Shown here: piece after piece, positions 1 to 6,303 of the stretch
Numbering within the stretch: position 1 is the stretch's first letter
How the letters are laid out: every line of letters starts with the position of its first letter
Assembly: GCF_011317445.1 (NCBI RefSeq)
Contig: NZ_JAAAPL010000001.1
Location: 434,001 to 498,000 of the forward strand
Source of the DNA: Chelativorans multitrophicus
GTDB taxonomy: Bacteria > Pseudomonadota > Alphaproteobacteria > Rhizobiales > Rhizobiaceae
Reading direction: 5' to 3'
Length of the DNA stretch: 64,000 bases
The notes under the pieces: generated by a model
The model's database searches: none
What the model was told of the DNA's origin: nothing
Seen by the model: only the letters and a program-made list of their open reading frames with translations
Translations under genes and position numbers: made by a program

Positions 1-190
1 GCGGTGCGTGGTGGGCTGGGTCGAGATCAAGCGCAGGCAGGGCATCAGAAATAAAGCAGTTTTTGCCGGTTCGCGCGCAGAGAAGTGCGCAAACTTTGAG
101 TTGAATTTGTTTAGTCTGGTTTGGTTGTATTCCACGCGGCTTCTGCGAGGGGTTAAGCTCTTCTACACGCATCTGCCTGCACATTGGGGC

Positions 191-940
191 ATGTCTAAAG
201 GATGCAACAGCGTAACATACGCGCCGCTCGACACGCTCAAGCCTGTAGCGAAGGACGTCTGGATCGTAGACGGCCCGATGATCCGCTTCGGTATGGCGCC
301 CTTGAAAATGCAGTTCCCGACGCGGATGACCGTGATCCGATCGAAGAGGAGGGCACTGTTCATTCACTCGCCGACACCACTGACGGATAGCTTGAAGGCT
401 GAAATCGCAAACATTGGGGAAGTACGGCATATTGTTGGTCCGAATAGAATTCATTACTGGTGGATCCCTGAGTGGCGCACTGCGTTCCCAAAAGCGGAGG
501 TCTGGCTCGCACCGCGCATCCGCGAACAGGCCAAGGGCAGGATCGACTTCGACGCCCCGGAACTCACAAAAGAGACCGGCTATCCGTGGGACGAAGAAAT
601 AAAGACGTTGCCGGTCGCGGGCAGCTTCATGACCGAGGTAGAGTTTTTCCACCCCGCCAGCCGGACGCTGGTGCTCACGGACTTCATTGAGAATTTTGAG
701 CCGAAGAAGCTTTCATGGTGGTGGCGGTGGCTCGCCAGGGCCGGCGGCGTGCTGGCCCCAAATGGTGGTATGCCGCGAGACATGCGGCTGACCTATTCAA
801 GGCAGAAGCCACAGCTCAAGGCCGCCGTTGAGACCATGATCGGGTGGAACCCAGAGCGCATCATTCTTGCGCATGGGAAGTGGATCGAACGCGATGGCGC
901 TGCCGAGTTGAAACGGTCCTTTGGCTGGCTTCTTGATTAG
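191..940 (+). CDS. DUF4336 domain-containing protein
   Basis: A 249-residue protein matching the DUF4336 pattern, a group related to the metallo-beta-lactamase fold. Visible landmarks are the VIRSKRRALFIHSPTPL strand, GPNRIHYWW, a LAPRI segment, the acidic DFIENF segment and a C-terminal ILAHGKW. The reading frame is open upstream to position 8. The residues before the ATG at 191 do not look like this family, so I start at MSKGCNS. The ribosome site there is weak. It has no signal peptide or membrane segment, so it is probably cytoplasmic. No reaction is established for DUF4336. It stands alone at the edge of a degraded accessory region. Confidence 0.75.
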   Translation: MSKGCNSVTYAPLDTLKPVAKDVWIVDGPMIRFGMAPLKMQFPTRMTVIRSKRRALFIHSPTPLTDSLKAEIANIGEVRHIVGPNRIHYWWIPEWRTAFPKAEVWLAPRIREQAKGRIDFDAPELTKETGYPWDEEIKTLPVAGSFMTEVEFFHPASRTLVLTDFIENFEPKKLSWWWRWLARAGGVLAPNGGMPRDMRLTYSRQKPQLKAAVETMIGWNPERIILAHGKWIERDGAAELKRSFGWLLD

Positions 941-1163
941 CTTGATGCGATCTCACTGATGCTCACCCACATGGGGGAGAGAGGAAATCGCCCAGGTGCT
1001 TGATCAGGAAGTGCAACTCTTGCGGGAGCTCGGCTGATCAGTGCCAATGAGAGGCGCGGCGGCTCAAGCAGATGTCGGCGCCATCAGAAGCGCGAAGACC
1101 TTCGCGGCTCCGCACGCATCCTCCATTTGAAAAACAATCAAACCCCACCTGAGGAAATCAAAC

Positions 1164-1424
1164 ATGTCTCGCGGTGGCAAGCGGGAAGGCGCTGGGCGTA
1201 AACGCGGCGCACCGAACAAGGCAACGCAGGAGCGTCAGGCTAAGGTTGCTGCGACAGGGGCAACCCCGCTCGAAGTGATGATCCGCAAGATGCGGTTTCA
1301 CCTGGCAATAGCAGACCGGGAGATGGCGAAGGGCGAGGCGGCCGACACCGAGAAGGTGATTGCAGCCCTCGATAAGGCGGAGGCTTACGTTGGAAAACGA
1401 AAAAGGGCCAACACTGGTTATTGA
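1164..1424 (+). CDS. Small basic phage-like protein
   Basis: An 86-residue basic protein opening with SRGGKREGAGRKRGAPNKAT. This glycine/arginine-rich leader is typical of small phage proteins, including some small-terminase-like and DNA-associated ones. The rest is a predicted helical segment (TPLEVMIRKMRFHLAIADRE, then EKVIAALDKAEAYVG). A good ribosome site (TGAGGAAA) lies about seven bases before the ATG. No large terminase, portal or capsid gene follows, so it looks like an orphan left by an element. The exact function is not recognised. Confidence 0.55.
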   Translation: MSRGGKREGAGRKRGAPNKATQERQAKVAATGATPLEVMIRKMRFHLAIADREMAKGEAADTEKVIAALDKAEAYVGKRKRANTGY

Positions 1425-1560
1425 AGCACCCCCTCATGCAAGATGAGCAAAATCGCCGCAGTTTTCGTCTTGACTTAATGAGGGGTCTTGTCGCAGAGGG
1501 CGAAACTAGAAGCACGGCAGCTCTGACGGTCGTGGAGCACGAGGGTTTGGATTGCGAAAA

Positions 1561-1953
1561 ATGCGTCTAGGGGTTCTGCGTTGCCGCCCCGACTTCATCG
1601 CGTTGATGATCGTGCTCTTGTCTCTGCAGGTCCATACCGAAGCGCCCCACCAAAAGGGATTGCAGGGCCACTCCCACGCCTCCTCGCATGATGGCCTGAT
1701 CCACGCTTCATCTGATGTGCTTGGGTCAGAGGAAGACGAAAGCACAGGATGCCATATCGCGAAGGCCATTCAAACTCAGCTTCTGCCCCGGCCTTGCGGG
1801 GAATTAGCCTCGGCTCTGGTGGCGGCGAAAGCCTCGGCTCTGGTGGCGGCGAAAGCCTCGTCCTTTTCGCACTTCACGGAACTGATCACGCCACCACCTC
1901 AAACCTTCAATTGGCGTTTTCCGCCCTTGGCGGAAAATGAATTGTCGACTTGA
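1561..1953 (+). CDS. Hypothetical His-rich exported or anchored protein
   Basis: An open frame of about 130 residues. It has one hydrophobic segment near the start (FIALMIVLLSLQVH), then a histidine-rich stretch (HQKGLQGHSHASSHDG) and a proline-rich end (ELITPPPQTFNWRFPP). This plan resembles small periplasmic proteins found beside heavy-metal efflux genes, but no such genes are nearby. The frame contains a perfect tandem 24-bp repeat at 1807-1854 encoding SALVAAKA twice. The frame opens at a TTG (1552); I use the ATG at 1561. The ribosome site is poor, and the gene may be a remnant. Confidence 0.4.
   Translation: MRLGVLRCRPDFIALMIVLLSLQVHTEAPHQKGLQGHSHASSHDGLIHASSDVLGSEEDESTGCHIAKAIQTQLLPRPCGELASALVAAKASALVAAKASSFSHFTELITPPPQTFNWRFPPLAENELST
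1807..1860 (+). repeat. 24-bp tandem direct repeat
   Basis: Two perfect copies of a 24-bp unit beginning GCCTCGGCTCTGG lie at 1807-1830 and 1831-1854, followed by six bases of a third copy. The unit length is a multiple of three, so copy-number change keeps the surrounding frame open and adds or removes eight residues (SALVAAKA). Confidence 0.9.
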
Positions 1954-2209
1954 AGGAAGGAACTATGGACGGGAACAACGCTCAATTCGGGCCTACACGA
2001 TTGCACAATATGTGGTCTTGGCGGAACTGCTGAGAACCATGGTGACGTGGGACTCGCAATGGCGAATAACGATAGCTCAAGCCATTGAAACGGCTATTCG
2101 GAACTTGGAAGAAACAGCAAAGCAAGAAGGTGATTTCGAGATAAAATCCCTTCTGGCAGCCGCTGCGGGTGCCGCGGAACAGATGCATGATGAAGTATTC
2201 TGTACCTGA
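1937..2209 (+). CDS. Small hypothetical protein, possibly frameshifted
   Basis: A 90-residue frame whose C-terminal part (from MVTWDSQWRITIAQ, ATG at 2039) looks like a soluble helical protein. It has no recognised domain. The best ribosome site in the area, GAAGGAAGGA, sits before a different-frame ATG at 1965. That frame reads only 22 codons (MDGNNAQFGPTRLHNMWSWR...) to a stop at 2033. One possibility is that the true gene starts at 1965 and a frameshift near 2020 joins it to the longer frame. Otherwise the start is 1937 or 2039. Its neighbours are also eroded. Confidence 0.35.
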   Translation: MNCRLEGRNYGREQRSIRAYTIAQYVVLAELLRTMVTWDSQWRITIAQAIETAIRNLEETAKQEGDFEIKSLLAAAAGAAEQMHDEVFCT

Positions 2210-2266
2210 GTGAACTTTCACCCCTAATTTGCGCCCCGCTGGCTCCGGCCGGCGGTTTTTTTTGCA

Positions 2267-2457
2267 TCAGAGCGAATCGACCGGTGCGATGCAGCTCGCA
2301 TCGCCCTGGATGCGCGAGCTGTTGATCTCGCGCCCCACGCGGTAGAACTGAAGCTGACCATCCAGATTGTGTTCGCGGAGGAGCGGTTTGAGCCGTTCGA
2401 TCGTGGAAGCCGGGTCCAGCCACTGATCATAGGCCGCGGGTGCAGGATAGCCGGTGT
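2267..2457 (-). pseudogene. SRAP (YedK/HMCES-like) C-terminal remnant
   Basis: The minus-strand frame here ends with a stretch that reads as the C-terminus of a SOS-response-associated peptidase (SRAP) protein: AAYDQWLDPASTIERLKPLL, then LQFYRVGREINSSRI and SCIAPV. These match the family pattern of WLDP, a short helix, YPVS/GR-VN and a final I-PV. SRAP proteins crosslink to abasic sites in single-stranded DNA. The catalytic N-terminal Cys2 half and the active-site His region are absent. Upstream of about 2457 the frame runs into sequence better explained by a plus-strand gene. It is therefore a truncated, non-functional fragment of about 60 residues. Confidence 0.6.
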
Positions 2458-2687
2458 CGGTCGTGGATCTGCGCCATTGGTTTTTCCGCAGGCATCGAAA
2501 TGATGGTGCAGGTCGTGACGCCAAGCTACAGGATGAGGCGCGCGAGGATTTCCGGTTTTTGAGAAGACTTCGCTTAGCCATGGACGGTGCCACCTCAAAG
2601 GTCGGCGGCGCTGTCCTCTTGGCCATCGTCTCGGGCGTCCTTTGGCTCCTCTGGATCGGCTTCCAGGCAATCTTTCCCAACATATAG
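2454..2687 (+). CDS. Small single-TM membrane protein, phage-type
   Basis: A 77-residue frame with a charged N-terminal half (DEAREDFRFLRRLRLAMDG) and one clear C-terminal membrane helix (GGAVLLAIVSGVLWLLWIGF). The charged-helix-plus-TM layout is common among small phage or prophage proteins of unknown role. The first 25 residues overlap the junction with the SRAP remnant and may not be native, so the gene could be truncated at its 5' end. There is no convincing ribosome site at 2454. Confidence 0.45.
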   Translation: MSVVDLRHWFFRRHRNDGAGRDAKLQDEAREDFRFLRRLRLAMDGATSKVGGAVLLAIVSGVLWLLWIGFQAIFPNI

Positions 2688-2721
2688 GAGCGCAAAATAG
2701 CACGCACACGTTCAACGCGCG

Positions 2722-3420
2722 CTAACCTAAGCCGAGCTCATCTAATCGTTCTTGCCCTACGGGGAAAGGCGCATTCTTCCTCGCCGCTTCCTTCCACCAT
2801 TCAGGCAGCATATCGTTGCGATACTCTGGAAGGATCTTTCTATGATTCTTTTTCGAGCGGCGGCTCTCTTGTTTGTGAATGATCGCTGCCTGATTGAATG
2901 CGATCTGGAAGAAGCGCTTGAATGACTTTCGGTTCAGGATGAGCAGAATGCGTTCATCTAACCAGAGCGTGTTCAGATTCAGTCGCAGAGACGTATCCCA
3001 CCAGGCATAGCCGAGGGATACTTGGTCCCAGATGTATGGATAGTCGCGGCAGTATTTGCACCATGTGTCGATTAGGGCTTCCGCTTTCGAGCCAGTGCCG
3101 AAGTATACTTGTCCACTACTGATCTCCCATCCCCTACGCCGGACAGTCGCAAAGTCGGCATCGGAATCTACCAATTCATGCAAGGGTCGCCGTAGAACGG
3201 CGTCGGCATCAATCCACAAAATGGGGCGACTTTCGCGTTCTCGCATTTCCCTGATGAACTGAGCCTTCTGCGCGCAGTTCTCAACCCAAGAGGACTTTGC
3301 CTCACGCGGCTCAATTCTGCAGTCTAAGCCAAGCTTATCTATTGATCTCCTTAGCTCAGCCGCGTGACCTTCGTACGCTGTATTCCGCGTATAGTAGGAC
3401 ACGATTATTGGATGGCTCAT
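2722..3420 (-). CDS. Glycosyltransferase-like protein
   Basis: A 232-residue protein with the layout of a small nucleotide-sugar transferase. It opens with HPIIVSYYTRNTAYEGHAAE. ILWIDADAVLRRP near residue 85 contains the DxD motif that binds metal and nucleotide sugar in GT-A enzymes. EISSGQVYFG follows, then IWDQVSLGYAWW, a D-Q signature typical of such folds. The ATG at 3420 shares its A with the TAA of the upstream broken antirepressor frame (TAATG). A start at 3444 (MGKLGGGLMSHP) is also possible. Acceptor and donor are unknown. Similar small transferases occur in phages and in surface-glycan islands. Confidence 0.65.
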   Translation of the reverse strand: MSHPIIVSYYTRNTAYEGHAAELRRSIDKLGLDCRIEPREAKSSWVENCAQKAQFIREMRERESRPILWIDADAVLRRPLHELVDSDADFATVRRRGWEISSGQVYFGTGSKAEALIDTWCKYCRDYPYIWDQVSLGYAWWDTSLRLNLNTLWLDERILLILNRKSFKRFFQIAFNQAAIIHKQESRRSKKNHRKILPEYRNDMLPEWWKEAARKNAPFPVGQERLDELGLG

Positions 3421-3892
3421 TAGCCCGCCCCCAAGCTTCCCCATTTTGCCCGCATCCGCATTAACAGACTGAATCTGTTTTGCAAGGTCACACTGCCTGG
3501 GATCTTAGCGCGCATGACGTTGGCGTGATGATGTCCATGATGAAGCCGGCCAGGACACAATCCGGCGCGCACAGTCCGGCTCCAGAGACGTATGACCAGT
3601 TCCGAAATCACAGAGAAGTAACCCGGATCAATGCGGTCCCAATTGGCATTGTAGCGCCGAATGAAGGCGGGCATGCGCCCATAGTGAGAACCGGTCTTCC
3701 GATAGTAGGCAATACCTCGGAAGTGATCCATTTTCTGAAGCGCTTCGCTTTTGGTTTCGATGATTGAAGGATCACCGAATACAGCCCTGACTCGTTGATG
3801 ATGGTCGTCTTTTGCTGACGCCCGATGACGTCGGTAATTCCGACGGCGGCCTGAATAGCAGCAGCCGATGGGAACATGACGTCGCAGGTCAT
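3420..3892 (-). pseudogene. Phage Bro-N antirepressor, frameshifted
   Basis: The minus strand encodes a broken phage antirepressor. One frame starting at 3892 gives TTIINESGLYSVILQSSKPK followed by AKRFRKWITSEVLPTI, the hallmark of the BRO N-terminal domain. It then runs off into nonsense. The next frame continues the family consensus exactly: YRKTGSHYGRMPAFIRRY, then NWDRIDPGYFSVISELVIRL. Joining the frames needs one inserted base at about 3701 (ATCGG should be ATCCGG), so a single-base deletion has broken the gene. The expected N-terminal DNA-contacting residues before DVIGRQQ are also short, and the C-terminus is lost. It marks a dead prophage. Confidence 0.75.
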
Positions 3893-3935
3893 TGTTCGTG
3901 GACCCGGGACGGGATCTCACAACAGGAGTGTGAAA

Positions 3936-4454
3936 ATGAAAAGACTCATCGCTTTGGCAGCAGCTGGTCTACTTGCCTCAACTGCTCTAGCCGTGGCACA
4001 GAATAATTCCGATTCCGCGCCGGGTGCTTCCGAGAATGCTCCGGGGCAAATGAAATCAGATGGCGAAAGCGCTCGTGATCTTGCCCCCGGTCAGATGAAG
4101 GCAGACGGCGAGAGTGCTCGCGACTATGCTCCGGGACAGCAGGTCGATGAGGAGACAACCGCCAGCATCGGGGATGATCAGTTTGCCTCCGTGCTCTCGC
4201 TTCTCAGGTCGGGTAACTCCAACCTCGGCGAAGTCTCCCCCGACACCAGGGTTTCGATAGTGAACCTTTCCGATCTGAATGAGGAGCAGCGACAGGAGTT
4301 GCAAAGCGCAATTTCTGAAAGTCAGTCCTCCATTGATAGCCTCCAACAAGAGCTTGAAAGCCTGGGTCTTTCCGAACTGGACGAGAGCGATATCGACAGC
4401 GTGGTGGCTGCCGATCTCGGCGCCAATGGCGAGCTTATTCTCTACGCCCAGTAA
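3936..4454 (+). CDS. Secreted repeat protein of unknown function
   Basis: A 172-residue exported protein. A Sec signal peptide (MKRLIALAAAGLLASTALAVA) is cleaved near AVA-QN. Next come imperfect repeats built on APGQMKSDGESARDL / APGQMKADGESARDY / APGQQ. The C-terminal part is an acidic helical region (LNEEQRQELQSAISESQSS, then LQQELESLGLSELDESDID). The ATG at 3936 has a ribosome site (AGGAGTGTGAAA) and begins the signal peptide, so longer upstream starts are rejected. It is likely periplasmic. No enzyme motif is present, and I do not recognise a named family. Confidence 0.75.
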   Translation: MKRLIALAAAGLLASTALAVAQNNSDSAPGASENAPGQMKSDGESARDLAPGQMKADGESARDYAPGQQVDEETTASIGDDQFASVLSLLRSGNSNLGEVSPDTRVSIVNLSDLNEEQRQELQSAISESQSSIDSLQQELESLGLSELDESDIDSVVAADLGANGELILYAQ

Positions 4455-4561
4455 TAGCGGTCGATTAATATTGTCGGGCCGCGCATCTCGGCCCGGCTTC
4501 ATTTCCACGCGGCTGGTAGCTCCGGATTTGCCCGGCGGTCCAGGCTAATTCATTGATTCCA

Positions 4562-4638
4562 TGGCGACCCCGGCAGGATTCGAACCTGCGACCATCGGCT
4601 TAGAAGGCCGGTGCTCTATCCGACTGAGCTACGGGGCC
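4562..4638 (-). tRNA. tRNA-Arg (UCU)
   Basis: A 77-nt cloverleaf on the minus strand. The acceptor stem is GGCCCCG paired with CGGGGTC, the anticodon TCT sits in CCTTCTAAG, and the T-arm is GGTTCGAATCC. The CCA end is genome-encoded (4562-4564). Its 3' end faces the phage-remnant patch to the left. Confidence 0.97.
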
Positions 4639-4655
4639 GAGCGCGGAACGCGAAC

Positions 4656-4961
4656 TCAGTGCGTCCACGGAATTTTGCGGTCATAGCGGAAATTCTCCGC
4701 GTAGGAAACCTGGCGCCGGTGCACCGGCTTCTCAGGCTCGACCTGATAGGCGATGCCGTTACGCTGAGCATAGGCGATCGCCTCCTCCTCGGTGGCAAAG
4801 CTCAACCGCACCTGTCTCCTGGTGTCAGATGAACTTGTATACCCCATCAGCGGATCGATCTTGAGCGGCGTTTCCGGCTCAAATTCCAGCACCCATTGGC
4901 CCGTCTTGGCGGTGCCGGACTGCATGGCGGTTCGCGAAGGGCGATAGATGCGCGCGGACAC
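4656..4961 (-). CDS. ETC complex I subunit, NdufS4-like
   Basis: A 101-residue protein of the alphaproteobacterial ETC complex I subunit family, homologous to mitochondrial NDUFS4, an accessory subunit on the matrix/cytoplasmic arm of NADH dehydrogenase. Signature segments are ARIYRPSRTAMQSGTAKTGQ, WVLEFEPETP, PLMGYTSSSDTRRQVRLSF, EEEAIAYAQRNGIAYQV and NFRYDRKIPWTH at the end. The frame is open far upstream into tRNA-Pro, which rules out the longer version. The GTG at 4961 (read as MSARIYRP) gives the usual family length. It lies between two tRNA genes on the same strand and may share a transcript with tRNA-Pro. Confidence 0.9.
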   Translation of the reverse strand: MSARIYRPSRTAMQSGTAKTGQWVLEFEPETPLKIDPLMGYTSSSDTRRQVRLSFATEEEAIAYAQRNGIAYQVEPEKPVHRRQVSYAENFRYDRKIPWTH

Positions 4962-5016
4962 TGACAATTTCCCCAATTCCGGTAACCGGCAGAGCCGGCA
5001 CCGATTGCCTAAAGCT

Positions 5017-5093
<77 letters not shown>

Positions 5094-5234
5094 AAGCGGA
5101 AAAACCCCTATAGTCTCAAGACATGGCATGCAAGCGTGAAATCGTCGCTTCACGGCATATGTGGGGCAAACGGCGTCCCTTGGTAAGGGGTAACCTGCGC
5201 CAGCGGTTGACGCCTCGTTACGTGCCCATCCCCA

Positions 5235-6293
5235 TCAAGTCAGGGTCTTCCTGCTTTCGGCATCGAAGATGTGGACCGCGCCCGTTGCGAGCGACAGCTT
5301 TTGGCGGCTGCCAACCTCGAACCAGGGCCGCTCGCGCAGAACCGCCGAGACGATCTGTTCGCCGAGCTTCAGCTCAATGAATGTCTCCGATCCGGTCGGT
5401 TCGATGTTTTCCACGACAGCCTCGAGATTGCCGTCAGAACTCAGGACGATCTCTTCCGGCCGCTTGCCGATCAGCACCTTCTGGCCATCGCGAACGCCAG
5501 TCGGAGCGGCAAGCCCCGCCGGCTGCCCGTTCTGGAGGATCAGCTGACCATTCCCTGCCGTGGCGGCAAACAGGTTCATGGCAGGCGAGCCGATGAACTG
5601 CGCGACGAAGGCGTTGGCCGGGCGGTCGTAGAGTTCCAGCGGCGAGCCGATCTGCTCGATCCGGCCGCTCTGCATGACGACGATGCGGTCAGCCATGGTC
5701 ATTGCCTCCACCTGATCGTGGGTGACATAGACCATCGTCGTTCCAAGCCGCCGATGCAGGCTCTTGATCTCACCGCGCATCTGCACGCGAAGCTTGGCAT
5801 CCAGGTTCGACAACGGTTCGTCGAAGAGGAAGACCTGCGGATTGCGAACAATCGAACGGCCCATGGCGACGCGCTGGCGCTGACCGCCGGAAAGCGCTTT
5901 CGGCTTGCGTTGAAGCAGGTTTTCCAAGCCGAGGATCTCGGCTGCTTCACGGACTTTCTTTTCCTTCTCCGCCTTGCTGGCGCCGGCAAGCGTCAGCGAA
6001 AAGGCCATGTTCTCCTCGACCGTCATATGCGGGTAGAGCGCGTAGTTCTGGAACACCATCGAGATATCGCGGCTCTTCGGCGGCAGGTTATTGACCACTT
6101 TTCCCCCGATCGAGATCGTGCCGCCTGAAATATGCTCGAGACCTGCAATCATCCTGAGCAGGGTTGACTTGCCGCAGCCGGACGGGCCGACGAGGACGAC
6201 GAACTCGCCGTCGGCGATCGCCACGTCGATGCCGTGAATGATCTCGGCGCTGCCGAACCGCTTGACGACCTTGTCGATCGTAACGCTTGCCAT
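5235..6293 (-). CDS. Sugar ABC transporter ATPase (UgpC/MsmK type)
   Basis: A 352-residue ATP-binding subunit. Walker A is GPSGCGKSTLLR (about residue 35), the Q-loop is VFQNYALYPHMT, the ABC signature is LSGGQRQRVAMGRS, Walker B is VFLFDEPLSNLDA and the H-loop is VTHDQVEA. The C-terminal 110 residues form the TOBE-type regulatory domain seen in UgpC, MalK and MsmK (IGKRPEEIVL). It energises uptake through the two permeases encoded upstream. The ATG at 6293 has an AAGGAG site. It is the last gene of the LacI-controlled operon, ten bases after the glycohydrolase. Confidence 0.93.
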   Translation of the reverse strand: MASVTIDKVVKRFGSAEIIHGIDVAIADGEFVVLVGPSGCGKSTLLRMIAGLEHISGGTISIGGKVVNNLPPKSRDISMVFQNYALYPHMTVEENMAFSLTLAGASKAEKEKKVREAAEILGLENLLQRKPKALSGGQRQRVAMGRSIVRNPQVFLFDEPLSNLDAKLRVQMRGEIKSLHRRLGTTMVYVTHDQVEAMTMADRIVVMQSGRIEQIGSPLELYDRPANAFVAQFIGSPAMNLFAATAGNGQLILQNGQPAGLAAPTGVRDGQKVLIGKRPEEIVLSSDGNLEAVVENIEPTGSETFIELKLGEQIVSAVLRERPWFEVGSRQKLSLATGAVHIFDAESRKTLT

Positions 6294-6303
6294 GAAGTTC
6301 TCC

